Positions 36,586-48,272 of a DNA stretch of 55,523 bases are shown here, one piece after another. Each line of letters begins with the position of its first letter. Positions within the stretch are counted from its first letter, which is position 1. The DNA is from Lingula anatina (taxonomy: Eukaryota; Brachiopoda; Lingulata; Lingulida; Lingulidae): the NCBI RefSeq assembly GCF_001039355.2, contig NW_019775069.1, positions 505,381 through 560,903 of the forward strand, written 5' to 3'. A program made the position numbers and the translations under genes. The notes under the pieces were generated by a model that was not told where the DNA came from, searched no databases, and saw nothing but the letters and a program-made list of their open reading frames with translations.

Positions 36586-37541
36586 TTATTTGCCAAAATC
36601 TTTTAAACAGTTTTATCAATACTGGACAGCGCTATCCCATGGAAAATACTGCCATCTGGGCTGCTATGTTTTGTGCTAATAAAAACTTTTGGTGTTGATG
36701 ATTTGTAAACGTACATTATACAAGTAAACGAGATCAATTGGTCATATATCTGTAAAGAGTAAAGTTCGACTTAATAATCAATATACAATACACAATTATA
36801 TGATAATATAAAATCATATAATATACAACTCAATACGATACGATTCTCGGTAATAATATTGTTGGCTTGGAAAACCTCAAAATAATTAAGTTTCATTAAA
36901 ATACATTCAGCATACAATTAAGAGAAATAACTTGTTAATATCTTTATTCAACATGGTTATGCTCAATTCATAATATATTCCAACTGATTTTTTCTGGTGT
37001 TGGTCATTCATTCCAATGGCTGGAGTTGATATTAAACAACAATTAAACCAGATAGATCGTGGTTATATGACGAAATAAGTACATTGTGTTCATTTCAAGT
37101 ACACGTTGCACGTAAATCTCCTACTATGTCAACTATCTAGCGCGGTTTCATGGTATTCACTCTAACAGCCATCATTATACTGCTGGTATGATACAGCTGC
37201 TGATGGTTTACAGTATATGTCCTAGCTATTAAATAAATGATATACTTTCCAAAATATAATCTCGAACCCTTCTAATTTATGACGTGATAAGATGTTGTGA
37301 AATAAGTTATTCTAACATTTTTTATTCTGGCTATAAGACATTTATTACTGGATGTAGAAAAAACGGTGGTTTTCTCTCTCAATTCAATACGAGGAGTTTA
37401 ACGAAATTTTCTGTTACACAACATTTGCCAGAGAGAAAGAGAGAGAGAGAGATATAATGGTATGATCGAGAGAGTATACATTAAATATACAGTTATATAT
37501 AGTAGTTATAGTTCTCATTCTTTTCAACCTCCACAGACAAA

Positions 37542-39086
37542 TTATTTTGGAGTAGCTTCAACCGCCAACTCAGCCTGCAGACATCTGATTAATGCTGTTT
37601 TGTCATCAAGTTGTTGGTGCAATTCTCGAATCATTTCATCCTTTGCTGCAATCTCCTGTCTCATATTTTTGTTTTCATCACGGAGTTGGCCGTAGAGGGG
37701 CACACCCGTTGATCCTAAAAGGAGAGCGGCTTTATTACCAAAGGGTAAGCTAATCAAATTATGGATATATTATTTATGGATGGGTTATTAGTAAATGCAC
37801 CCACCCACACACACTCACACACCTATAAATATGCGTAGGGATGTGTGTTACAGAGATATTTTCAAATGAAGTGTCCAAGTACAATTAATAATATTATGTG
37901 CACATGTAGTAGCAAATTTACTCATTAACCTTATATGTAAGCGCTTTAAAGTTCTAAAATTTAAAAAAGGTTCTTCATCAGAAGAGTTAACGCTGTGTTT
38001 TAAGAACATTTACCTTTAATGGCACCAACCAATGACGGGATGAAATCTTGGCTCTGGAAAGGGATGCACTTTCGCACTCTGACTACTGGGGGGTAAAGAT
38101 TCGGGACCGACGTCCATGGTTACGGGAATCACGACTTCTTCTTTCCTCTCGTCAGCTTGGTATAGTGCCACGTCACATATGTTAAGAAATACATTATCGG
38201 ACAAAGACGTTTTGGAAAAGAATGGCACCGTACGTTTGGCCATCTTCACTGATTCACACATGGATTTTATTTTAATTGACCCAGGCAGGGGAGGCTCACA
38301 ACAGCGGACTCCATTAGACTCTAACTGTCCCCTCACCTCTTCCACTACCTCTTCATCGTCACTGGCGTGCGCTAAGTAGGCATCGTATTGGTACGAATCT
38401 GTCTCCATTCTGGAATGAGCCAAGGGGGAGAGATAACATTTAGAAAAGTTAGTGAATATATATACAGTGTATAGGTATTCACATAGCGTGTTGAAATAAC
38501 ACACCCAAACATTTAGACCCAAATTTCCATAGATTTTAGATCGATCTATCCCTGTGGGGAGTCTCGATCACTAGATTATTGTCAGCTTAGCCGGCTTAAG
38601 CGTCTGTCCCGCCTGCTGAAAACTGTAAGGGGGTAATTAACTATGGTGCGCGCTAGGCTGACTGCAATTTAGCGTTAACCCCCAGGGAGTTAGGTTGATC
38701 TAAATCTTAATCTCTGGATCGATATCTGGGATTAGTTCACAGATTTTGGAAAATCGTGTCAAATATGATGAACTGATCACTATAACATGTAAAACCGATT
38801 TTTGTTAAAATGGAAATTATAATAGATTAGAAATATTGAGCTTAAGGGGTACATATCAAAATTGTGTAAAAACATATGTAACTTTGTTGGTAGTTTGGAG
38901 CGATAAGTGTAAGGTGAAGGTGGAGAATTCATTTCAAAACTGCATGTAATCTGTTTCCAGTTAGTCGAGCAGCAACGCAGTCCATCTCCTTTCTTAACTA
39001 TTAATATGCATAAAACTCAAGGCTGAATTACAAGACACAAAATTATGATCTCCCTGAATTAGGTTTGCGCCCTTTGACACACACGC

Positions 39087-39121
<35 letters not shown>

Positions 39122-41234
39122 TATTCAACTCATTTCACACCTTTGCTTCGTAGAACAACCCGCCGTTGAAATCATGTGCCTGTGTGCCCAAGGATCTTGA
39201 CAAAATGTTTCGTAGCATTCGTCGGACACGTCCATAATCTCTTTGACGATCTCCGCATAGTGATCAGCAGCAGCCACTATTTAAATAGATGTACTGGTAA
39301 ATATTTCAATAGTGGGTGTGATTTTACCTGCTACAAGCTTAAAGAGTATGTTTATGTACATGTATATGTGATACATATACGTGTATAGCTTTGTGATTTT
39401 AGAATAAAAAACATTTACCTGTATTTATATCAAAATCGAAAACAGGTTCCGCTCTAGTCAACATAAGATGTCACGGTAGACATGTGGCTTGTCAACTCAT
39501 GACCTTATGTTGGTAAAGGTCGCTGGCAGAGGGTACCGTAAAAATTGTTAAGACCCTGTCATATCTAGCTTAAAATAGGCAGGTATAACTATCGTATGTA
39601 CAGTCCATTTTTGCCAAACTTTCAGCGTATGAAATCACTCTTTGAAAATGAAAAAAAGGAATCTTTATTTCTTCTGATTGTTATCACAATTCAGAATAAA
39701 TAAAGTATCGATCTATCTAACACTCACCAGCCAGGCTTTGACGCCCTGCATCCGCCAATCTCGCTTTAAAATCTCGGATAGTTCTAATCCCAAGACTGCT
39801 CGCCCAATTCTTTAATCTATATAACTTCTTGTTCTGACATTCATTTGGGGAATTGCAACTCATGTCTTCTTTGAAAAGAGCATTAGCCTCAACAAGAGTC
39901 ATAGTAGCAGCAACATGTTCCAAACACAAGATGAGAATGAAGTTCTGGAAGATAAAACACTGACGTACGTAGATGCCGTCTCTGCGTTTATAATACTTAA
40001 ATGTAATAGAGTAAAATTAAAATGCTTTATGTTTTTTTAAGCAACGCAAGAATAAATAGTTCATATCTAAAAGATTTGAAGTGTACTCGGTTACATGCCA
40101 TCTTAAAAATAACAACTAGAAATAGACTTCGTTGATGCCGCATAAAATCCACAAGTAAGTGTTTTGATTACTTCGAAAAGGTATTGTTTATTTCAAATCC
40201 TTAGTATTTCGTGTAACAAAATTGTATAATTTGCTTTTTACTGTCCTCGAACACGTGTCAAGTACACATGTGGAAAACGAAATTCCTGACTTCGCATTCT
40301 GGCAGAGTTAAGGGGTTCGAGGATGTTTGGTCGGGCACGCCTGGGTGAATTTTCAAAAATGAAATGTAGAAAATTGTTTTTTCACAATCGACCCCACCAC
40401 TTCCCTTCGGCAAAAAGTCTTGACGTCGTAAAGAGTAGTTTTGCGTAACATGACATTACTCACCTGGACTTGTCGATTCTCAAATTTCTTTAAAAGTGTT
40501 TTTAACCCCCGGTTTGTCCCTGATACCAAATCGCTGGGGCGTTTACCATTCTACAATTAACACAATGTTTAAATGACATTAAAGGCAAAGTGAGACAGTA
40601 TAGGGTGTTAACATGTCAGAGTACAGTACAGTAAATTAATATGTCAGAGTTTACCATTTTCATTTTATGAATTTAGTGCATAGCAGTATAAAGCATACAT
40701 TTCAAATCAAATACTTATAAATACCTTGTATGTACTGCAGGGATCAGCTCCGTGCTGAATAAGTAGAGCTGCTACATTGCTGTGACCACCAGGAGCGTAA
40801 TGAAGAGGTGTAAGACCAAGCTGAAGATACACAATATTAACATATGAAAAATAGGATTTTAAGCCATGATAATAACAATATATTAATGATATGAGAATAA
40901 TATACAATAATTATTTTACAAATCTCAAAAAATAACGTGTGTTGTGATTTTTCACAGTTTTACCACTGTGTCTGTCTACCTCACCATATCTCATACAGGC
41001 AGTTAGAGATAGTAAGTATTGCATTTTCAATTTTAGTAATACATGAGTGGAAGTATAACATCTCGTACTTTGTGTGCAATATGTTTATGCACGGCAGAAT
41101 CAAGCAAACATTTTGAATTAAATACATATACATACCTTGTCTGTACTGCAGGGATCTGCTCCGTGCTGAATGAGTAGAGCTACGACATTGCTGTGACCAC
41201 GCGTAGCAGCCACATGAAGGGCTGTACGACCAAC
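37542..41234 (-). CDS. Ankyrin-TIR-coiled-coil protein, 5'-partial, frameshifted in the TIR exon
   Basis: Probable intracellular signalling or innate-immune adaptor. Exons 5' to 3': 41234-41136 and 40820-40725 (one ankyrin repeat each: GRTALHVAATRGHSNVVALL; LTPLHYAPGGHSNVAALL), 40550-40464 (ankyrin cap, NGKRPSDLV), 39944-39728 and 39276-39141 (helical linker), 38409-38014 (TIR), 37714-37542 (C-terminal coiled coil, QLRDENKNMRQEI, stop). TIR box 1 is YDAYLAHASDDE; box 2 has PGSIKIKSMCESVKMAKRTV. The TIR exon is 396 bases where the phases of its neighbours need 395. An extra base in a run of six G (plus strand 38088-38093) shifts frame just before CIPFQSQDFIPSLVGAIK. The first exon found is phase 0 and no start was found to 45.2 kb, so the 5' end is unresolved. 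Confidence 0.85.
38521..38720. mobile_element. MITE-like element in a linker intron of the ankyrin-TIR gene
   Basis: Shares TTCCATAGATTTTAGATCGA, GTGGGGAGTCTC, TGTCCCGCCT and GTAAGGGGGTAATT with the inner element at 21747-21950, in the same order. The right end (AATTTAGCGTTAACCCCCAG) mirrors the left. No coding capacity. Confidence 0.6.
39084..39118. repeat. (CA)n microsatellite
   Basis: Uninterrupted CA dinucleotides just 3' of the 39276-39141 exon in transcript direction. Confidence 0.9.
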
Positions 41235-41279
41235 CTGAACATACAAAATATTTACATATGAAGGATAACAATTTACGAC

Positions 41280-41320
<41 letters not shown>
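41280..41320. repeat. (AAT)n microsatellite
   Basis: About 13 AAT units next to the first ankyrin exon found. It creates long Leu- or Tyr-rich spurious frames. Confidence 0.9.
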
Positions 41321-41321
<1 letters not shown>

Positions 41322-42078
41322 TGTTAATGATATCAATATAAAACAGAATAATCGTTTTACACAACACTGAAAACCAGTGTGCTGTGATTTGTAAAAGTTT
41401 TGTCAATGTGTTTATCACGCCTACAGAACGCACGAGGTACACATGCATTGCGCATGGAAATAAGCCAAATGCGCTATTGTGCGTCCAACTTTTGACATTA
41501 TTTGCCCGAAAAGTGCGAGTTAATAGCGAATACACAGCGTTCTGTTGGCGTATTTTGCGTATAAAGGGCGCATGAAGAACTAATATAGAACGCACGTGTA
41601 AAAAAATCCAACGTATGCACAACGGGTTTTTGGCGCAGGGAACGAATGACTCGCGCATTCAACACGCTAGATTACGTGACTCGTTCTCTACATAAAAACC
41701 GCAGATTATGTAAAAAGCAACCAGTGAAATTTGTTTTCTTGAATACACATTTTATCGTTTTTTTCATTGGGAAGGTGATATTAAACAGCAAAATAATAAA
41801 GAGAAGCATTGACATGATATACACTGTCATTGTAATTGTTTTCCAATTCTAACCGACTATTGTTTTTAGATAATTTTGGTAAAAATCGAGCTATAAAAAT
41901 CCTGAAAATAAGACCATCTAAAAGAACAAATTTTACCCTGATTCTGACTTTAATTACATTAACACCACATGTACATAATGTATTTAGCACCACTGTGTAT
42001 CATTTAATGTCTTATTTAGTCTATGATCATTTCAAAGGGAAGAAAGAGGTTCTGCATCAGTGGATGCCGGTGTGGCAG

Positions 42079-42295
42079 GAGTGCACGTCCTATAGTAATG
42101 CAAGTCCGCCCTGACACTATGTCCTGGAAATGCAAGTCCTAGGGCATGCATTGCCAGGAATGGAAGTCCTGGGACATACGTTGCTAGGATTCAATGTCCG
42201 TAGACAAATGCTCCCAAGTAATGTAAGTCCTACGTGTTAGTAATGCACGTCCTAATAGGACGTGCGTTCCTGACATTTTAGTAACGCATGTCCTA
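42079..42295. repeat. Degenerate tandem array of a (A)ATGNAAGTCCT motif
   Basis: Eight imperfect copies at irregular 20-40 base spacing, for example AGTAATGCAAGTCC, GAAATGCAAGTCCT, GGAATGGAAGTCCT, AGTAATGTAAGTCCT and AGTAATGCACGTCCT. One is followed by its own inverted copy (AGGACGTGCGTT). More copies in both orientations occur at about 43268-43355 (AGGACTTTC, AATATAAGTCCT). The two clusters might be the subterminal repeats of one element of about 1.3 kb. Confidence 0.65.
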
Positions 42296-43089
42296 TACAG
42301 TGTACACCAAGAAATGACATGAATAAATAGATATAGAGTCATACTAGTTTTAACGATATAATAAACGTTTGCTTTATTCTATTTATATGGCATTTTATCT
42401 TTATATATTTACCATGTTTTCCGATATATGCATATTAATGAAGAAACAAAAATAGTTTATTTATTTTATGTGTATTTTTCATCTAGTAAAAGCAAATTTT
42501 GACGTGTTAACGCATATTTTTGGTGTACTTCTCCCTCAGCGCACAATATGTATGAGCCTGATTGCTCGATATTTTTCTAACAAAATAAGGCACCATCCAC
42601 ATTTTCATCCTTTGAGGTATATGTACAGTGTATATTATTTCATGTCCTTTTCTACTGGGGTGTACCTTTTGTGTTTTGCGTCGAAATTCTTATTTTCTCT
42701 CCCTCTCCCTCTTTTTCAAAACCTTATTCCTAAGAGAAAAATCACTTTACACAAAACGCAGGACCTCCGTTCTTAGATTTATTTTTCGGTTTACGCTCGC
42801 TGAAGTTGAAAAATAACCTCAAACTCGATGGAAATTTGCTCTTGGAAAGTATGGGCTAAAATTTAAGACAAATCAAGACAGCTTAGAAATTGAAAATTGC
42901 AATATATGTTCTGTAATGTTCTGTTCTGTAATAACCCTTTGCTATTTTGGTGCTTTGACACTTAAAAGACAAAACAAAAAAGTTGTAAATGTGAAGAGCA
43001 CGGAATTTCGAACACATATCAGACATTAAAAACACGATTAAACATTTTGCTACAAGTAATAAATAAGGGGAAGGGGGGTTAAGGTCATG

Positions 43090-43180
43090 TCAAAAGTAGG
43101 TCTCGAACTCATAGATGCAACAGAACGATTCATGAATTCTCACCTTGTGGTCTTGCACGCTAACCACTACACAGACGAAG
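43090..43180 (-). other. tRNA-like sequence, probably a SINE head or tRNA pseudogene
   Basis: The minus strand has an A-box-like TAGTGGTTAGCGTGC and, about 55 bases on, a B-box-like GAGTTCGAGACC. The arms do not fold into a clean tRNA and the variable region is too long, so a working tRNA is unlikely. Confidence 0.4.
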
Positions 43181-45200
43181 TTGCAAACTTTTGTTTGATA
43201 TATGGCTCACCAGAAGGATTTCATATACATTTATAGTTTTATCATTTAACGGTATTATTGCCAAAGGATAGGACTTTCAAATGGCCAGACTTTTATTACT
43301 GTCATAGCGTAACAGGAATAAAAGTCCGACAGTAATATAAGTCCTACCTACTCTAATTATGAGCCAGGAATTTATTTTGTTATCTTACAAAATTGAATTT
43401 AAAAGTTGTTTTTTTCCTTCAAAAAGTGTCTTTCTTTATAAGTCACATTTCTTCCGTTGTTTAATCTGACCTATATAACTCGTATATCAAATGTTTCCCA
43501 TAAAGTCACCTATATCCACAAAGGTCATACGGAGAGGGGGCAGGGGAGGGGTTAAGCTTGTAAAAGCTGGTCGGAAAAAAAGGGGCAATTTGACCTAGTG
43601 CACTAAGGGTTCATGGTAATGGGTCCACTTTTTCAGACCCCCCCCCTCTTTGAAATGATTGGCTACGGGCCTGCATAAGAAGCGAGATGGTCAGAGCTTA
43701 TGGTACATGTGTGGCAGTAGGCCTAATTCGCAGTAGCAGATCTAGGATTATCTAAAGGGGGGGGGGGGTCCGCGGATACGAAGCCGACCCCCTCCCCCCT
43801 ACCTTGGACCAGGGTTGTGGCCCGCTGAAGGGCTTCTAAAATTTTTGTATTTTACAGGGCGAACGTTGTCATTTGATACGGTTTAGAACTGTTATTCAGC
43901 CTGTCGAAATTCTAATTTCAAGAGAAATCACCATTAGTGTGATTTTTTACAGAAATGAAAGGGGCGGGGTCAGGACCCCCCTGACTCCACCCCCCTCCCC
44001 CCGAATACTACGCCACTCAATTCGCCACCAGTCAGACAGGGGAAATAAGCACAAACAAAACCTATGCAGTGCCGCGTTTTGCCGTTATATAAACTGGGTG
44101 TCTTATATCTGTGTGGTATAAAGAAATGTCATCTCTGAAAAATAATTTACTTAATTTAATCAGGAAGAACGATGTTTTGTGAGGCTTTATGAGATGAAAT
44201 GTGTTAAACAAATCATATTTTGATTTAAGTGCAAAACAGTTTACCAGTGAAAAATTCAGTATTGATATAGAAGACTGTAAAGCTGCTAACATTTGCGTTC
44301 TCATTTGAATTTATTAGTAGTTGAATTAAAATACAGAAATAAGAAGGCATCCCGCGTGCAATATAAAGCTCCATTTCCTACAACTTTTTAGTACCACTTT
44401 TACACCAGAGCTGTCCTTGTAAAGTACATTAATGCACACAAGCTGCTGTAATTACACTGTATACGTTGTTGGTATTTGGGTATAATAGATGACATGTAAA
44501 AGCTATGACAACATTTATATCACCAGGCTATTAGTAAAACATTGGTGTCAAATTTTTAACACCCCTGCATTTTACAGATTGCAGGATGTCACAAATTAGC
44601 TGCAATTTTTCTTGCCGCTGAGATATATGGGTTAGACGATAGTCCACTTAAATATATCTTTAAGTCCAAAAGTATCTTTATCATTTGATTCTCAACTTTG
44701 ATTTTTTTTTTCTGCAAATTTTATCTTAAATTAAAGGTCTTAACTTCTTGCCTGTTGCATTTATTTAATGTATCTTCAAAAAATCTAATTTTGCTCGAAA
44801 CACAGCTCCAATCGTGTGATCGTGATCGTGTGACGTAATATTGGGATTTTGGGGCAAAAAATATTTTCGATTTCCAGATTTTCTTAGGCACCTGAACAGC
44901 TATAAACGTGCTTTTAATGGTAGTATAACACCTGAACAAAGTAATGCAAATGGGTTCGGGATTTTTTCTTTAAAGACTTACCGTTTGATTTCATCTATAA
45001 AAACGTGATTTTTAGCCCTATTTGAGTATAGTCCCACCTTTACTAATAAATTTTAACTTAACATATATTCAAGCCAAAGCATCTTTTCAGGAAGATCAAA
45101 GAAAGCAAAAGCAAAACACCTTTCCTAAAAGTTTTTTAAAGAGTTTTGATAGGCTGTTGTAGTTCACTGGTATGTTTGAACAGTTCAATTCAGGACGATT

Positions 45201-45993
45201 TTAAGTTTGGGTAGAAAGGCAGCCGGTATGAAGCATAACATTGTTGTTGTCCTCAGACGGGAGTCCCTTCACTGTGCCCTTCTCTGCAAACTTGTTGATC
45301 AAAAAGTTGACGTCGTCAACAACGCTTACAGATGGTTGGCTGTAGAACCCAGCATCGCGCAAAACCTGTAACATTCCCGCGGCTGCACCGGCGACGAGAG
45401 GGGACGCCATTGACGTCCCACTTTTCTCGGTCCAACCGTTGGTGTTTGCGTAGTTGGCGGCCCTGATCTTCCTCCCTGGAGCGTAAATATCGACACACGA
45501 TCCGATGTTACTGAAGTAAGCCAAGTAATCATCTATCTGGGTGGCGCCAACAGTGAGGGCTCCGGTTACGCTTGCCGGGGATTTATTACACGCATCGGCC
45601 TTGCCGTCATTTCCAGCACTGACTACCACCGGGATGCCTGCATCCAATACCGCGTACACGGCGTCATTGAAAGTAGAGGAATACGGACCACCCAGTGACA
45701 TGTTAATAATTGACAGACGCTTGTTTTGTTGAACCCGTGACTTTATCCAGTTCAGTCCTGCCAGGATGTCCGAAGTTGAACAACCCGTCGTGCCGCATAC
45801 TTTGACGGGGATTAGGGTGACCTCCTTGGCTGCTCCATAGGTGGCGCCTCCTAAGGTACTGGCCACATGGGTACCATGACCTTGGGAGTCCTTACTATCG
45901 GAAAAACGACTTCCGTGCCACCCTGGAATAAGCACACGCAGATCTTTGATGAGAATTCTCCGCCTGATTTTTATCTTGTGCTTTCTTAACTCG

Positions 45994-46027
<34 letters not shown>

Positions 46028-46060
46028 TACACACACTCACACAAATCCTCTCTCTCTCAC

Positions 46061-46097
<37 letters not shown>

Positions 46098-48044
46098 AAC
46101 ACACACACACACATATCTCCCTCTATCTTCTCTATCTCTCTCTTCTGTAATTTCAGTATAATGCAACCTACCTGGCAGAACTCTTCCTCCGAAGTCACTG
46201 TGATCTGGATTTATTCCCGTGTCAACGACGTATGCGTCTATACCGGTGCCGACTGCCCAAATTTTGAAACGGTCATCATCCGGGTAGTAGTCTATTCTGT
46301 CTAAATTCTGTATAATAAGTACAAAATTCATATCAAGATACATCTTTTTTTCTTGGTGGAGGTCAGTATACTGTTGCTTATATAATAACATGTCAAAACC
46401 ATTTAAACTCAGAAGAGAGGCTGTATGCAGTATGCAGTAGTTTACTCACACAAGGGAACTATGAGCCATTAAACAGATACACACACATAGACACTCAATA
46501 GTTACGCATGTATACACATGTACATGCGACTATACTTACCCATGTTTCAGCAGCCGGGAAATACTCTGTACAATGACTCAGATCTACCGACATTTCTTTA
46601 GCTTGTTCGATTTCTTCTATATCGCTAGTAAGTTGGCGAAGCAGTTGGAGGTCACTAGAAAAAAAAGATGAAGTACTTCAGTTACGATGATAATTAAATT
46701 ACAGATATCAGGACAAAATATGTATATTTAAAAGTAATTTTTTGTGGAAATTCTTCCCAAAACATACGTATCAAATAAAGTTAAACTGTGATATCTGAAA
46801 AATCATACCGGATAAAAATAAAAAATAAAGAAAATATCATTAATATTGTAAGAAATTTAAGAATAAATCAAACATTAAATAACGAATATTATACCAAATT
46901 AAACTGTCGCTTTAGTCTAAACCAATGCTCTCCATCGAGAAGGAATGAGTTGACAAAAACCATACCTATCATTTATATCCCTAAGAATGACGAAGCTGCT
47001 TTTTCGATTGAACTTCACGCTTTGTTGGGAACCTCTTCCTTTCAGGATGCGGCGGACTGTAAATGGAATATAATTGAAAATGTAAATTCTAGGTGTAACA
47101 CAGGTAGGTAGAATATATTAATTACGAAATAAGATATTATATAACCGATTCTCGGTATAGAAAACGACATAGGACTAATAAGTACGGCTTACTGCACCTT
47201 ATAGAAGACACGTCTTTATACAGATTATAATTAATTTTATACTAGAGTGTAATTTGTTCTGATTTCGTTTTGAAAGTTATCTATCAAGTAATTCACTTTC
47301 ATTTTGGTAAGAAAGTTGGTTAAAATTATTATTTCGGGATTTTTATTTGTTTTCTAAAATATTTTTTGCAAGTTAAACAGATATGCCTTTTCGTATTGAC
47401 TAAGTAATTACAGTGTAGGTTTGGTACCAAATTGTAAGTTTATGTCTCCTTGGTCTAAGCCAATTTAAATAATAAGACGTGCCAGTTAAATATTCGATCT
47501 GCGGACTAGTGCATTAGTACGGAAATAAATCTGAATTGTACGGAATTGAATTTCTTAAGCGGTGGACCTACTTCTTCCGTACTTGCCACCAGGTAGAAGA
47601 CGGGCAATGTATTCATTGGGAACGGCCGTACCGTCCGTGGGGGTAATTAGAGGCACTAAAAAAAGAAATGCAAAGTGATAACAACAACTTTGATAAACAG
47701 ATGTTATAAATATCATCGATTTGCCAAATGAACTCTATATGAGTCGTTTAAGAAACAAGTAGTAACGTTACAGGGAATCTACGCACGCTTCATATTTTAT
47801 TTAAATAAAACGTCCGTTACGTACCTAAACCTTTCTCCTCGGAGATGTCTATCAGTCCTTTCGCCTTCATCATCTTTTTCATTTCTGCGGGATTTTCCCT
47901 TTTCATATTCTTTAGTCTTCGGTTCTTGGGGATTTTTTCCTTCTTCAACTTCAGTACTGGCGGTGTCTCTTCAGTTTCACTGGCATGTACCTGCTCTAAC
48001 GCGAGAAGCATGAAAAGCGCGGAGGCAAAAAGCAAAAATTTCAT
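45201..48044 (-). CDS. Proteinase K-like secreted subtilase C, complete
   Basis: S8 family, proteinase K/PCSK9 type. Exons 5' to 3': 48044-47825, 47655-47572, 47056-46966, 46654-46540, 46307-46172 and 45922-45201, in phase, 455 residues. Signal peptide MKFLLFASALFMLLALEQV, then a Lys-rich extension nearly identical to that of A and B (KENP-like RENPAEM; GLIDISEEKGLG). I9-type propeptide with NEYIARL. Predicted mature start at NLDRIDYY. Catalytic Asp199 in VVDTGINPDH, His231 in QGHGTHVAS, Asn320 in SAGND, Ser386 in GTSMASPLVAG; SLGG intact. Cys pattern as in B (VCGTTGC, ADAC, GSCVD). Intron 5 (46171-45923) has no stop in frame and a length divisible by three, so its retention would not break the frame. 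Predicted active, and the most diverged of the paralogs from A and B. Confidence 0.93.
45990..46140. repeat. Compound (CT)n and (CA)n microsatellite in intron 5 of subtilase C
   Basis: CT-rich tract, then CA dinucleotides, then CT again. On the minus strand in frame this reads Cys-Val, Ser-Glu-Arg and Glu-Arg repeats. Confidence 0.9.
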
Positions 48045-48200
48045 GATTGTGGTTCTTCCACCAAATTGGTTGTTTAACAATTGTCGACTGAGTAGAGGGT
48101 TATCTACTTCACAAATTACGAACCGTTGGTCACTTCTTTTAACAAAGCAAACCCGAGATACCACCAAGTCCGTTAGTGCCAAAGCTTGGAGAAACTCTGA

Positions 48201-48272
48201 CTTAAATACATTTCTCAAATGTCACCTTGTTAAATTAAACAGGACGAAACGTCTGGTTTCAGTCCATTTAAT
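48201..48272 (-). promoter_or_regulatory. Conserved proximal promoter block of subtilase C
   Basis: TCAAATGTCACCTTGTTAAA and GGTTTCAGTCCATTTAAT, spaced as in A and B, with a minus-strand TATA-like TGTATTTAAG next to them, about 155-230 bases upstream of the ATG. Flanking DNA has diverged from A and B, so these words stand out as conserved. Confidence 0.6.

Larger units (their letters stand above)
31999..37541. other. Spacer between subtilase B and the ankyrin-TIR gene
   Basis: 32667-35722 is collinear with unit 1 (20785-24340). It holds an (AAAAT)n run (about 32290-32325), a LINE tail (34199-34489), a Tc1/mariner fossil (about 35350-35720), a perfect inverted-repeat element (36354-36585) and a (GA)n run near 37434-37452. 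No host gene is recognised. Confidence 0.65.
41235..45200. other. Spacer between the ankyrin-TIR gene and subtilase C
   Basis: Contains the (AAT)n run, a degenerate GTCCT array (42079-42295), a tRNA-like sequence (about 43090-43180), and poly-G/poly-C-rich text at 43530-44000. From about 44290 it holds the diverged 3' flank shared with the other subtilases. Upstream exons of the ankyrin-TIR gene should be here but were not found. Confidence 0.6.

Noticed and set aside
40981-41658. 225-codon minus-strand frame
   Set aside because: Mostly the (AAT)n run read as poly-Leu, in the wrong frame of the ankyrin exon 41136-41234.
42468-42816. Two overlapping plus-strand frames of 102 and 62 codons
   Set aside because: Phe/Leu/Ser-rich translation of pyrimidine-rich DNA; no known motif and no paired splice sites.
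43090-43180. Functional tRNA gene
   Set aside because: A- and B-box-like words exist, but the stems do not pair properly and the spacing is too long. Kept only as a tRNA-like sequence.
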